Shown here: piece by piece, positions 1 to 9,609 of the stretch
Position numbering within the stretch: the stretch's first letter is position 1
Layout of the letters: every line of letters starts with the position of its first letter
Origin: Euglena gracilis
Taxonomy: Eukaryota > Euglenida > Euglenophyceae > Euglenales
DNA length: 64,000 nucleotides
Direction of reading: 5' to 3'
Assembly (NCBI GenBank): GCA_039621445.1
Contig: CP154956.1
Coordinates: forward strand, 85,370,474-85,434,473
Notes under the pieces: generated by a model
What the model was told of the DNA's origin: nothing
What the model saw: the letters and a program-made list of their open reading frames with translations, nothing else
Databases searched by the model: none
Program-made: the position numbers and the translations under genes

Positions 1-330
1 TGAGTATTTTCAGTCTTTTTTTTGCCCCATATTTGTCCTTTCCCGCTAATTTTCCGCAAACTATGGGTCCATTTTGAATTTCTTCTGACTATTTTGGGGC
101 CATTTGCATGCATCCAGGGCCATTTTTAGCTTTGGTTGTAATTTGGGGCCACTTTGAGCCATATTGGGTCATTCTGGGTCATTTTGGATCAATCTTAGCC
201 ACCATTTTTGAGCCATTTTGGCCATTTGGGGTCCACATGAGCCGTTATTTTGTTCATTTGGGCCATTTTCCATCACAAATGATCACTGAAAAATTGCTGT
301 GCAATGGCCCCAAAATCCAAAATGGCTCGA
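1..330 (+). repeat. AT-rich dispersed repeat, copy 1
   Basis: Non-coding stretch built from recurring GGCCATTTTG-like words. It shares an ordered series of segments with 1545-1735 (poly-T then GCCCCATATTTG-type sequence, a TTTTGAGC word, CCACATGAGCC, CATTTGGGCCATTTT, ATCACAAAT). The two copies are clearly diverged, so this is an old dispersed repeat. Short ORFs here are low-complexity and I do not call them genes. Confidence 0.55.
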
Positions 331-429
331 AATGGTCGAAATCGGTCCGATATTTGTTGATTGTGGTTGACGTTGGGCTGAAATGGCCCGAAATGGCCCA
401 AAATGGCTGGAAATGTTTTGCCAGGTGGG

Positions 430-720
430 GCCCGTGGGGGGGTCCTGAGCATGGATTTGTTTAACACCCGTATGACCCCCCCCCCAAGGAGGGTGGGTGG
501 GTTGCCCCCCCCCCCCCAGAGAAGGGTGCGCCATGGGTCAGGTTTTTACCCGGCCGAAGGCCAGGTAAAAATTTTGCAACATTTTTCGGCCGATTTTTGA
601 GTGGGTTGCTGGTTGATCCGGGGGGGGGGGTAGTGGGTGGGTGGTTGGGTTTTCGAAAACAGTGGGTGGGTCTGGGAAAAGTGCCCCCCCCCTGTCACTA
701 AGTGATAAATTTTTGGTCCC
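430..720. repeat. GC-tract palindromic element (GGGTGGGT-type core)
   Basis: Runs of C and G alternate with inverted words and a central hairpin around CCGGCCGAAGGCCAGG. The right half carries GGTTGGGTTTTCGAAAAC followed by a GTGGGTGGG word, matching the layout of 4150-4220 (GGCTGGTTTTCCGAAAAC) but with a different short repeated motif. It belongs to the swarm of short GC-tract elements described in the findings. Ends and target duplication were not resolved. Confidence 0.45.
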
Positions 721-1544
721 GAATATAACCAGAAATGGCCCATTTCGGAAAAATGGAATGTTTTTCCCATGTATTTTTAGCACATATTTCACATATTTGG
801 CTTATTTTAGGCACATGTTTGGGGGTCTGTTTAGCATATTTCCCCCTGATTAATCTTTTGTTTCACCTCTTTTCCTCTTTTGGTATTTAGCTTCCCTGCA
901 GAAATTTCTTTGCAGAAAGAGAAAAGCATGGGCACACCAAAATCCTCTCATTCACTCTTAACAGGGAGCACCGACACAAGAGTGTTTGGGCTGTCGGCGA
1001 CATATCCCGCCAGATGCCCGGTATTTTGAGGTATTTTGTTGCATTCTTTTTTCCAGGGTGGTGGTGGGCATGGGTTGCTCATGTTACAATGTGTGATAAA
1101 TATTTTTTAATTGATTTCTGGAAAGCAAGTCATCTGTATGATTAGTTGGCAAAGGAAGCGCTTGGAAGAGGCTTAGAAGTTATTGTTTGAGTTGGGGTAC
1201 AATACTCTGACAATCAGTTTTTGCTCTCTGTTGTGTGTGAGAAAGGAAAACCACAAAGGCATGAAATGTATAACATGTAATAATGCGCAAATGACTTCGG
1301 GGGAACACAAAGGGATGGGTCAGAGTGTGGGGGAGGCACATAGGCTTTGGAAAGGCCAAAATGCAAGGATTACTTTTGACTCAGTGTGAGAATTTCCCCA
1401 AAGCAAAAAAAATCAAAAGCATCGAGAGAAGCATTCAATTTCCGTTGAATTTGAAAATTTGGGTATGCATATTCCACATATTTCGTGCATGTTGCATATT
1501 TTTGGTCAAGAAACGAACATGACGTCACACGTTTTATATGTAAA
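721..1544. other. No gene recognised
   Basis: About 820 bp of ordinary AT-rich sequence. ORFs of up to 70 codons occur on the plus strand, but none shows a known motif, convincing splice sites or protein-like composition. Confidence 0.5.
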
Positions 1545-1735
1545 AATTTTCGGATTTTTTTGTCTCATATTTGCCTTTTCTCATTTATTTTCTGCAAATT
1601 TATTATTATGGGTTTATTATTTTTGAGCTATTTTTGGAGGCCACATGAGCCATTGTTTTGGTCATTTGGGCCATTTTGTATCACAAATCATCGCTCCAAC
1701 TGGAAAAGCAATGGGTGAAAATGGCCAAAGAGCAA
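1545..1735 (+). repeat. AT-rich dispersed repeat, copy 2
   Basis: Diverged direct copy of 1-330, recognisable by the order poly-T, GAGCTATTTTTG, GGCCACATGAGCC, GGTCATTTGGGCCATTTT and ATCACAAAT. No coding content. Confidence 0.5.
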
Positions 1736-1832
1736 AACACTCACGAGGAGTGCTTGGCTGGTGGTTTTGACACGGACCAAAAACGTGCCAATAATCCCCC
1801 CAAAATGCCAACAGCACCTAAAATGACCAATA

Positions 1833-2967
1833 TTGGCAGGGGGGTGGAAAACATGCACCGTGCAGGTTTTGCAGTTTTTTGCAGTTTTCACGTTTTGGGT
1901 TTTTTGCAGTTTTTTTGCAGTTTTTTGCAGTTTTTTTTGCAGTTTTTTTTTATCCAGTTTTGAAGAAACCTAAGATGTTTATTTTTGGTGCTTGTTGTTT
2001 TGGTGACAAGTCCACAATTACTCCCCAACCAAAATTGCTTGGAGGGGGGGGTACAAGAAGAAAATTTTTGGACCCAAAAATCGACCCGTGGGGGGGGGGG
2101 GCTTTCCCAGAAACAGCAGCTGGGGGGGAATCCTTAAAAAAATGAAACCAAAAGGGAGTGTGGTGACAATCCTCCATGTCAAGCAAGGACACTTGGAAAA
2201 ATTTCGTGTTTTTAAAGAAAACAAAGTGTCCTTGACTCCGGGAGGAGTTTTTGGGGAGTATTTGGCAGAGTTGGTTCACATTCTGGACACACACTTTCCA
2301 AACAAGTGTTTCGTCCTCATCTTGGACAATTTTCGAGCTCATCAAGCCACAGTGATGGACGATTTTTTTGTACCACGAGGACACCTCTGCCTATCTTTGC
2401 CCCCTTACACCCCGATGCTGAACCCCGTCGAGTATTGTTTTTCCATCTTCAAGCATGGCACAAAGCAAGAAATCATTGCACGTTTCCAAGAGCTGTGTAA
2501 TACTGACAGGCTGCCTTGGGGAGAATGAAGAACAAAAATACACCGCAAAATGCTATAGGCGAATGATCGCATATGGTATATGTGCATTTTTTCCACATTT
2601 AGAAAGGAAACTGTTTGTCGTCTTTGTGGGCATGGTCGGTCAAGTTTTGGTGCAGGAAAAGTGGTGTGGCCCGGCATCCAAACACATGACTTACATTTCA
2701 ATGCATGAAAAACCATGTGCAGTGTTCCTTGTTTGATTGCTTCCATTTTTGTTGTCATAAGCTCCAAAGCTGCGCAAAAAAAGTTAGGTGCATTGGGGTG
2801 TGCTCATGTGGTCGCAATTTACGTTGTTTTGCATATGCACATCATTTTAGCTTGTTTATTGCTAATTTTTGTTGAAGTGCAGTTTTTGCAGTTTTTTTTT
2901 GCAGTTTTTTGCAGTTTTTTGCAGTGCAGTTTTTGACCGGCCCGTGTGCAGTTTCTCCCCCTGCCAA
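1833..2967 (+). mobile_element. Tc1/mariner-like DNA transposon, decayed
   Basis: Terminal inverted repeats start TTGGCAGGGGG on the left and end CCCCCTGCCAA on the right. Each end abuts a TA dinucleotide (1831-1832 and 2968-2969), the target duplication typical of Tc1/mariner elements. Subterminal arrays of TTTTTTGCAG units lie just inside both ends (about 1865-1955 and 2879-2935). The interior holds the C-terminal half of a DDE transposase. At 1135 bp the element is slightly short for an autonomous mariner, and the transposase is broken, so it is almost certainly inactive. Confidence 0.8.
2088..2528 (+). pseudogene. Tc1/mariner-type DDE transposase fragment
   Basis: The ORF keeps the second half of an IS630/Tc1-mariner DDE catalytic domain. 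An ILDNFRAH motif carries the second catalytic Asp, and LPPYTPMLNPVEYCF follows about 35 residues later with the catalytic Glu in NPVE. An upstream frame near 1965-2010 reads PKMFIFGACCFG, resembling the WG-x-x-G stretch that precedes these motifs, but poly-G tracts at about 2043-2100 separate it. The first catalytic Asp was not located. The frame ends at 2528 and a further transposase-like tail appears in another frame at 2550-2610. Truncated and frameshifted. Confidence 0.75.
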
Positions 2968-3233
2968 TATTGGGCAAAAGCAGCCAAAAATGGTCAGAGA
3001 TAGTAAATAACTGGGTGAGAAATGGTCAAAATGGGCCGGGATCACAATGCAGCCTTCTTCGGTTTGCTGACCCGCCCAATTAGCTGCTGCGACACGCAAT
3101 TTCCAGACATCCCTCCAACTCCCACCACGCTCAGCGACTCCACTGTCCATCCCCCCCTCCCCCGTTGGCACCGCGCGACCTCCCTCCCCGCCCCCCCCCC
3201 CCCGCCCTCTCCTGCCACTCCCACATTCCACAG

Positions 3234-3317
3234 TTCCAAGGTGGCCAGCTGGTCTCGCGCTGGTGCTTCGTGTGCCGAGGGCAGGCTGAGTTCCGGGGGG
3301 TGACCGCCACATCCTAG
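3234..3317 (+). CDS. Terminal exon of an unidentified host gene
   Basis: A polypyrimidine stretch ending CCACAG at 3233 precedes 28 in-frame codons to a TAG at 3315-3317. The peptide is compact and protein-like (GGQLVSRWCFVCRGQAEFRG), with a CFVC pair, unlike the proline-rich low-complexity ORFs in the other frames. I infer a 3'-terminal exon. Upstream exons were not found and the product is unknown. Confidence 0.45.
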   Translation, partial: FQGGQLVSRWCFVCRGQAEFRGVTATS

Positions 3318-3419
3318 GGGGTGCCCTGGGCAATGCACACATCCAGAAAAATGTGATTTACAGCATACCATATTTGACCAACTCTCTCAATACCATTTCC
3401 CCTGCTAACCTTTGGCTGT

Positions 3420-3605
3420 AAACCCAAGGTACCTTTGTGGGTTTTTTTCGCATTTTTTGTGTTTTTTTTCTTTTTTGGCTTTTGTTGGTTTTTTTTGCAT
3501 TTATTCATTTTTTTGTGTTTTTTTGTGTTTTTTTTGCATTGCCACATTTTTTATTTTTATCTTTTTATGTCTTTTTTTTGTTATTTTGTGTCTCTTTTTT
3601 TGGAA
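3420..3605 (+). repeat. T-rich low-complexity tract
   Basis: Long T runs interrupted by GCATT, GTG and CTTTTTGG words. The Phe-rich ORFs that span it are artefacts of composition. Confidence 0.8.
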
Positions 3606-3639
3606 GGTCCTTGTCCCATGAAGGCACCCGAGGGCCCCG

Positions 3640-3850
3640 AGGTTGGCCGAATCCGGCCTGGCCGGGAGGTGAACCGCGGCTTCTGCCGGCGCGGTGGGCG
3701 ACGGCGGCGCTGCGGTACGCCCTCGCCGGGGCCACGCCGCCCCCCAGCTGGGACGGCGCGCTGCTGCTGTCCGCCGGCTGCAAGCACTGCGGCGCCCGGG
3801 GCCGCCTTGGGGCCTCGTGGCTGGGCTGGTGGTGGGGGGTGGCCTGCGAT
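3640..3850 (+). CDS. Possible exon, unidentified
   Basis: A GC-rich island follows the T-rich tract, which could serve as a polypyrimidine region. One plus frame gives a coherent peptide with ARWATAALRYALAG and later CKHCGARG, including a CxxC pair. The other frames are arginine/proline runs. No clear donor was identified and the product is unknown. Confidence 0.25.
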
Positions 3851-3924
3851 GGTCGTGGCTGCTTCCTGATTTCGCTCAGTTCCCCCTTCCGGTCAATTTG
3901 TCCACAACTGGGGCGGATGGGGCC

Positions 3925-4268
3925 AGTCAATTTTTTAAGCACTGGCCGACCCCCCCCCCCCGGGGTGGGTGACTGGTTTTTTCAGGGTGACTGACTGGTT
4001 TTTGGCCCGGACCCCCCAGGTGGGGGGGTCGGCCAGGAGTGGGCAAAAGTGGCTTGAGTGACCCCGGCGCCGAAGGCGCCGGAAATTTTTTTTGGCCTAA
4101 AATGGCCTAAAGTGACTGGAAAGTGGCCGTTTTTCTGAGTGGCCGACCCCCCCTGGGGGTGTAGTGACTGGCTGGTTTTCCGAAAACGAGTGACTGGCTG
4201 GTTTTTTAAAAAGTGGAGTGATTCCCCCTCCCCCCCCCCCCCCCGGGGGGGTCGGTAAAAAATTGTAT
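3925..4268. mobile_element. Mutator-like non-autonomous element, GC-tract type
   Basis: A 344-bp element flanked by a perfect 10-bp direct repeat GGATGGGGCC at 3915-3924 and 4269-4278. Its ends are inverted repeats around CAATTTTTTA and CCGACCCCCC. The interior has a central hairpin GGCGCCGAAGGCGCC near 4069 and repeated GTGACTGGCTGG words. A 9-11 bp duplication is the usual Mutator-like signature. No ORF worth calling. Confidence 0.7.
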
Positions 4269-4424
4269 GGATGGGGCCCATCCACCTTTCCGGCGAGTAC
4301 TGCGTTAAGGTGGCCAAATATGGCGTGGTGTTTTGCAAATTATATTCCACGTGTATCGTTTGTTTGTGTGTTGTGGTTGTCAGGTTCGACCATCTATCTC
4401 CCTCAGGCCGTACTTTAGTCGGGT

Positions 4425-4700
4425 GCCGACCCCACCCCGGCGGGTGCCTGCCTGGGCAGGCACTCCAAGGCACTCCAAATCCGACCCCTCCCAGGGGGGT
4501 AGGGCACACGGCCAAAAGTGCCCTAGCACAGACCCCGGCGCCAAAGGCGCTGGGGAGCCAAAAAATGGCCTATTTTCAAAGGAATGTGCCTGGGCACAGG
4601 CCGAAATCCGACCCCCGGGGGGGGGGGGGGGGCAGTGCCTGCCTGGGCAGGCACCCCAAGGCACTCCGGACCCCCCCCCGGGGTTGGTAAAAAAAACAGC
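4425..4700. mobile_element. GC-tract element with GCCTGCCTGGGCAGGC palindrome
   Basis: Same architecture as 3925-4268 but with another core motif. GTGCCTGCCTGGGCAGGCAC occurs near 4446 and again near 4635. The centre has a hairpin GGCGCCAAAGGCGC near 4540, and the right end runs GGGGTTGGTAAAAAAA. Flanks share CTCCCT on both sides (about 4399 and 4709) but a clean target duplication could not be fixed. Confidence 0.5.
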
Positions 4701-4757
4701 CTGACTCCCTTTATATATCCATCTGTCCATCTGTGTGTTTTTCTCTGAACACAATAT

Positions 4758-5042
4758 TTGATTTTGGGGGGGTCAGTGTTGCCAAGTCACCCCCCCCCCT
4801 CTGCCACAAACCCTCCTCTGTCTTTGGAGGCGGCCACGCCAACGAAGACCATCAGCGCAGTGAGTGCCCCTGGCGTGAGCCAGTGGTCTGCTTCGGATGT
4901 GGACAGCCCGGCCACATCGTCAGCAATCCAGGCTGCCCTCCCAGTCATTGTCGCTGGCCCCACCCAGAAGCGTTTGATTGGCCCAACCCCCCCCCCCCTG
5001 CCATCATCAGTATGCTGTTTTTCTGGTGAAAAAAATGATTGA
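4758..5042 (+). CDS. Candidate exon, frame ambiguous
   Basis: Two overlapping plus frames look protein-like between about 4800 and 4980. One is Ser/Thr/Ala-rich without long runs. The other contains CFGCGQPGH, which resembles the first half of a CCHC zinc knuckle, but the last cysteine is two residues too far away for the standard spacing. I cannot decide between a host exon and a Gag remnant. Confidence 0.25.
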   Translation: MILGGSVLPSHPPPSATNPPLSLEAATPTKTISAVSAPGVSQWSASDVDSPATSSAIQAALPVIVAGPTQKRLIGPTPPPLPSSVCCFSGEKND

Positions 5043-5044
5043 CG

Positions 5045-5826
5045 GTTTTTTGACCTTCACAGTTCACGTTCCAATGCAACAGAATCTCATCCCCCCAGTA
5101 GGAGGCGCTTGCAATTTTTTTATTTTGAGATTTGAAATCCGAGCGCTATTTCTCGACAATTTTTCCTCATTTTTCGCACGTCCGAAGAAACCAATGCACT
5201 TTGGCATGTGATTTGGGGGGGTTTAAGCGACCCCCTGGTCTGGTCCCTGGTCCCCTCCATCTTGTCGGCAACAAAAAAAATGCGTCCCAACCCCCAAGCG
5301 CAATGGCATCAAGCCACCTTATTGTTTTGCCATAAGGGAATGCCCCCGCATTCCTCGCCACACACAGCAGCTGCACAGCACCCCCTGTCTGTGGGGCTGG
5401 AAGGGGGCCGGCTGCCTGCCTGCAGTGTCCAAAGAGACGCTGTGCTGAACCGCCGGACCCGAAGCCGACCCCCGCGCCCACTCCCACGCCACCACTGGTC
5501 CCGGCCCCCTGACGCCTCGCCGGCGCCTGGCCGGACATCCCTCGACTGCGTGCCTCCTGGAGCCCAGTCCCGTGCTCACGGCACAGTTGGACAGTGTCAC
5601 ATTTATGCCCCTTGGGCCAATTTGGGATCACGTCCCATCATTGGAGTGTTTTTTTGCCCATGTCCCACTGTTTTCCATCCCCTGCCATTGTGTATTGGTC
5701 TCCAGACAAAATCTGCGGTGCCAGTCTTAACTGGGGGGGGGGTCACAAGCGATTAACCGTTTTTTGATTAGCCATCCACCTTGGTTTTGGACTTCAACTT
5801 CTTGGGGAGGTGAGAGTTGGTCTTGA
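5045..5826. other. No gene supported
   Basis: Mixed sequence with a GC-rich patch at 5440-5600 where proline/arginine ORFs exist on both strands. No recognised motif and no convincing exon borders. A GC-tract patch begins at about 5738. Confidence 0.4.
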
Positions 5827-6183
5827 TCATTTGCCTCTTGAGTTGTCGGGCCCCCGAGCACCCCCCCCCGGAGGGGTGGGGGACCCCAAGGGGTGGGTGG
5901 GTGGGTCTGGACCTCCCGGGTCCTTAAAAAACCTCTGCTTGGGGTGGGACACCATAGCAACAAAACAGACAAAATAGAATGATTCCTGGCCGCTCGCCAA
6001 AACATACATTTGTTCTTTCCAACTTCGCAGCAATGACAATTCCCCAGCATCACCTGCTGTCAGCCTCTCCAAGGGAATATTGTGTGGTGAAAAAACGACA
6101 ACTGGATCCTTCAAGAATTCACCTTGCTTTGAACAATTGGGGGATGCAGCCAAAATGTAATGGTAGCGCATTTCACTTTGCAA
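5827..6183 (-). CDS. Possible coding fragment, unidentified
   Basis: A minus-strand ORF of 118 codons. Its first two thirds (about 5945-6183) have varied, protein-like composition (for example DPVVVFSPHNIPLERL). Its tail runs into a GC-tract element with a GGTCCTTAAAAAACC border at about 5919-5933 and is probably not coding. No family recognised; it could be a decayed transposon protein. Confidence 0.25.
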   Translation of the reverse strand: MQSEMRYHYILAASPNCSKQGEFLKDPVVVFSPHNIPLERLTAGDAGELSLLRSWKEQMYVLASGQESFYFVCFVAMVSHPKQRFFKDPGGPDPPTHPLGSPTPPGGGARGPDNSRGK

Positions 6184-6189
6184 ACGGTC

Positions 6190-6890
6190 GTCTCTCCAGC
6201 TGCTTGGAACTTATCATCTAAAATGACTGCCTGGGTTTGAGTGGGCGTGGGTGTTTTTGGGATTAGTTGGCCGTAGGTTCTTGCTGCAGACCCCCCCCCC
6301 CAAGTGCCCTGCGGGAAGTTGACCTGTGGGACAGGTCAACTTTAGTTTCTGACAGCCAAATAGTTTTTTATACCTGTCTTCTTGTGGGGCACCACCAGAC
6401 ATGATAGACAACCTCAAAGGGGTTCATTTGTGGGGGAGGGTTCAGGGCAGGGGATTTCTTAAGCTGGAGGGGACCCTGCCCTGGGGGGCACTTTTTTTCC
6501 CAGCCAGCACCTCCCATCCAGGCTGCGGACCCCCCCTCGGGGGGTTCGCTGAAATGAAGTTCGGGCTGGACCGAATATTTTTTTTTGAAAATAGGGGGTC
6601 AAAATGGCCAAAAATGGCATTTTGGGTGTTTTTGGGGGGGGTCTTCACCTCAAATTTGGCTGAAAAATGCCAACCCAGCTGGATTTCGGCTTTTGGGGGC
6701 ATTTTTTTGGGTCCCCGCCAGGTCCAGCTCCCAGCCGGCCGGACCACCCTGGACCCCCAAACCCCAGGGGGTTCCAGCCAGCACCTTTGTCCAGCTGGCT
6801 CTTGGGACCCCCCCCCCCCCATGGGGTCCTTAAGAAAACCCCCATTTCCGGGCAAGCCCCCCGCAACCCCCCCCCCCTGCTCCACTGCCC
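6190..6890. repeat. GC-tract element region
   Basis: Repeated poly-C and poly-G tracts, a hairpin TTGACCTGTGGGACAGGTCAA near 6312, and GGGGTCCTTAAGAAAACC at about 6824 similar to the border at 5919. Proline- and glycine-rich ORFs reflect composition. Confidence 0.4.
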
Positions 6891-6897
6891 CACTGCA

Positions 6898-7020
6898 GCG
6901 CATGGATGCCGCCCGGCTGCGGGACGCCCGGGTGGACCTGACCCTGCAGGTCCCGTCCTTCCTCCAGGACGTGGCCGACCTCCCAGAACAGGGCGTTCCT
7001 GAACTCATCCCCCCACACCC
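6898..7020 (+). CDS. Exon of an unidentified host gene
   Basis: A C/T-rich stretch ending CACTGCAG at 6897 is followed by an open frame with helix-like, charged composition (MDAARLRDARVDLTLQ and then a DVADLPEQGVPELI stretch). It decays into a poly-C/G tract at about 7010, where a GT donor could lie in GGGGGGGTGGC. It may belong with the exons at 7344, 9610 and 10166, but joining them would need transcript data. Confidence 0.4.
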
Positions 7021-7087
7021 CAGGGGGGGTGGCACCAGCAGCCGTTTTCACATCAGACCCCCCCCCATCGATGAGTTGTCCATAGCA

Positions 7088-7215
7088 GGCACCCCCCTCC
7101 GACCCCGGCGCCTTTGGCGCCGGGGGCCGTGAAAATTTTCTGGGTCCCCCCCGGACCCCCGGGGGGGGGGGGTGCCTGCTAGGGGCAGGCACCCTATAGC
7201 ACCCCCCCCCCGGTC
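7088..7215. repeat. GC hairpin element
   Basis: CCCCGGCGCCTTTGGCGCCGGGG hairpin at about 7102-7124, flanked by poly-C/G tracts and GTGCCTGC/GGGCAGGCAC arms. Same class as 3925-4268 and 4425-4700. Confidence 0.5.
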
Positions 7216-7343
7216 GGCAAGCCTGACCCCCAGTCGAGTCCAGTTCCAGCGGGAGACCCCCACGAGCAAAGTTTTTCCAGTCATTTCCAGTTTCTGCGCT
7301 GGACCCCCAGGGCTGTACGGGAATCCCCGCAACCCTATGGGCG

Positions 7344-7534
7344 GTGGGTGGGGGGTGCCGCCCTGTCCCCGAGGAGGACCCCGACACCAACGACGGTCGG
7401 CCCATGGCCCAACCGGAGCCCTCCGACCCTTCGCCCGCCACGCCAGCCCTTGACCGGGGTTGCCCTAGCAGGGCCGGTGTGGCACGCACGCGGGGGAGGC
7501 GGCGGGGGTCGATGCGATGCAACCCGGGTTGAGG
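7344..7534 (+). CDS. Candidate exon beside a hAT-like insertion
   Basis: Acidic/proline peptide (EEDPDTNDGRPMAQPEPSDP) in one plus frame, preceded by a block shared with 9625-9665 (GGCTGTACGGGAATCCCC). The hAT-like element at 7535 starts a few bases after its end. In another frame, removing that element joins AACCCGGGTTGAGG to GTCTGTGGCATC with no stop for more than 30 codons, so the insertion may have hit an exon. Product unknown. Confidence 0.3.
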
Positions 7535-7819
7535 CAGGGATTCCCTCAGTTTCGTGCCACGAAAAATAGCGAAAAATCACGAATGAACACGAAAATGGAA
7601 ATTTCCTCAAAATCACGAAAAATCACGAAAATCACGAAAAATCACGAATGAGAATTTTTTAAGACAATGTAAATTTTCTTTTGGAAGTGCAATTTTTTCT
7701 TTATTGAAAGTGCAAAGATATCCATTTACTCCCAGTTTTTTATGTTTTTTTTGTTTCTGGTCCCTCTTTGCAGTGATGTCATCTTCTGATTCTAGTGCAG
7801 ACATTCATTTAGTCTGGTA

Positions 7820-8218
7820 AACCCTCTCCCCAAATAATACCCCCCCCCCCCCAAATAATACCCCCCCCCTCGGGGTCCGACTTCGGCCACCGAAATAATA
7901 CCCCCCCCCGCCCCAGTTTTTGGGCCGAAGACCCGGATTTTTGACCTGAATATTTAGGTAAAAATCACAATATCTGACAACAAACTACGAATAAAAATCG
8001 ATTTTTTCTGGATCATCTGGCCTCCAAAAAATGCTAAATTTCATGAGAAAGTACAAAAAATGACCCCAAAGGGGGGTTTGGGCGCTATTTTTGCACCTAC
8101 AGAACTTCGAAAAATTTCGAAAATTTTTGGGAAATAATACCCCCCCAATAATACCCCCCCCTCGGGCCGGGACTTCGGGCGAAAAAATAATACCCCGGGG
8201 GGGTTTATTTGGGGGGTT
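7820..8218. mobile_element. TA-flanked MITE with AATAATACCCCC arms, nested in the inner hAT-like element
   Basis: Inserted between GG and CACC of the host element: the relative at 48741-48750 reads GGTGTACCAC where this copy reads GGTA, 399 bp, TACACC. TA is duplicated at 7818-7819 and 8219-8220. The ends are imperfect inverted repeats (AACCCTCTCCCCAAATAATA against AACCCCCCAAATAAA). The arms repeat AATAATACCCCCCC and enclose GGACTTCGGGC-type hairpins. No coding capacity. Confidence 0.75.
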
Positions 8219-8382
8219 TACACCAAGGTTGTCATTATGTGGTTCACTGTGGACACCAAAATTTTTTTGTGGTTCACGTATGGACACCAAAAAAAAATTT
8301 GTGGTTCACATATAGACACCAAATTTTTCTCACCACCTGCTGACATTGCATCATTATCTTTCTCCTCAACAGCAGTGAAGTA

Positions 8383-8733
8383 ATGATCTTTGACCATATT
8401 TGCCCCTCAGCATCCTCGAGAAGAGTCGGAGAAGGCAGAGAGTGCTCATCTGGAGGCTCCCCTTCTCCAAAGAAAAACAAATCCCCTGTACCATGTCGAA
8501 AAGAAAATCAGCATAAGTTTCGACCCGCATGGCAAAATGGCCGAGATTTATTGAATTATGATCCAAAGGTTGGAATGTGGTGTTCGATTTGTCATCAATT
8601 TCGGTGGCATCCAAAGGTGCTGGGAAGAAAAGGAATGCACTTGCGATGCCAGCTACTCATTACAGGACTCGCACTGTCACAACACATGAGAATGGACCAT
8701 ATCATATTTGCACAAACCATGTTGGCACGATAA
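8383..8733 (+). pseudogene. TTF-type zinc-finger fragment of a hAT-like transposase
   Basis: Residues 45-75 read FRPAWQN, then LLNYDPKVGMWCSICHQF, the usual TTF/C17orf113-type pattern of a Phe-Arg-x-x-Trp start and a C-x2-C pair found at the N-terminus of hAT-related transposases. Then come HLRCQ and LALSQHMRMDH. A close relative is on the minus strand at 47790-48000. No catalytic domain follows, so this is a fragment. Confidence 0.6.
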
Positions 8734-9609
8734 CCACCGGCGCACGTTTCGAGCCATAGCGCAAACTGTGGGACACCCCATTGGTCTTCTGAAGCTCAAG
8801 CAGCGCACGAAGTATTTTGTGTGCAACACTGTGCTGAACCATCCACAAAACTTTTGAACAAAATCCTTGCCTGGGATTTTTTTTTTGTGGTTCACCTGTG
8901 GACACCAAAAAAAATTGATCACAATTGCAAGTCAGTTCAATTGTTCCAGGTTGAACAACCCGATTTTTTTTCTAAGTCAAAGTTTTCTAAGTCTTTTACA
9001 GCAGAAATTTCAGAACCGGGCGATTTTTTCGTGCCACAAAAAATCACAAAATTTCACGAAAAATCACGAAAAATCACGAATGGTGACATGGGGTCTTCAG
9101 CACGAAACTGAGGGAATCCCTGGTTGAGGTCTGTGGCATCTTTGAGCATCGTGACGGGGCCTGTCACGTCTTTGGAGGCCCCACTGGTGCCCCAAATAGG
9201 GCGTCATTCAAGCCGAAGTGGACCCCATCCCGGGGGGGGTCCAGCCAGCCGGCAGCCTTCATCCAGCCAGCAGCCTTTCCCCCCTCTTCCCCCCCCCCCA
9301 TGGACAAGTTTTAATTGCTTCCCAGCCGCCCTTCGGGCGGGGGGTTTTTGGATTTCGGAGGTGCAAAAATGGGCCAAAAATGGCCAGATTTGGGCTGGCC
9401 AGGGAAAATTTGGGGGTCAAAAAATCGATTTTTTCACACAACTGGCAGTTTTTTGGGGGCATTTTTGGAGTCTCGATTTTTGGTACCCAGTTCGGCACTG
9501 TATCGGGCCCAGTTCCAGCCGGCAGCCTTATCCAGCCAGCCCCTGAGCTAGACCCCCTAGGGGGGTCAATAAGCGACGCCCTAGCCCCAGAGCTCAGCAG
9601 CAGCAGTTA

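Larger units (their letters stand above)
7798..8915 (+). mobile_element. Second hAT-like element, right end missing, nested in the first
   Basis: Its left end, CAGACATTCATTTAGTCTGG at 7798, matches the terminal inverted repeat of the complete relative at 47644-48766. After an inserted MITE it continues with ACCAAGGTTGTCATT and GTGGTTCACNTGTGGACACC units, as the relative does. It carries a TTF-type zinc-finger fragment. The last GTGGTTCAC unit is at about 8887 and no matching right terminal repeat was found, so the right end is lost or replaced. Confidence 0.7.
7535..9122. mobile_element. hAT-like DNA element (outer of a triple nest)
   Basis: Perfect 23-bp terminal inverted repeats at 7535-7557 and 9100-9122, beginning CAGGGATTCCCTCAG. 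The flanking direct repeat is GTTGAGG (7528-7534 and 9123-9129), or 8 bp GGTTGAGG if the terminal G is shared. Ends starting CAGGG with an 8-bp duplication are typical of hAT elements. Direct arrays of AAATCACGAA units lie just inside both ends (about 7560-7650 and 9030-9085). No full-length transposase is present. A second element starts inside it at 7798. Confidence 0.85.

Noticed and set aside
4885-4935. CCHC zinc knuckle (CFGCGQPGH)
   Set aside because: The His-to-Cys spacing is six residues instead of four and a second plausible frame overlaps, so I kept it only as an ambiguous candidate.
7534-7660. AAATCACGAA repeats as a stand-alone minisatellite
   Set aside because: The same units occur just inside the opposite end of the element (9030-9085), so they are subterminal repeats of the hAT-like element.
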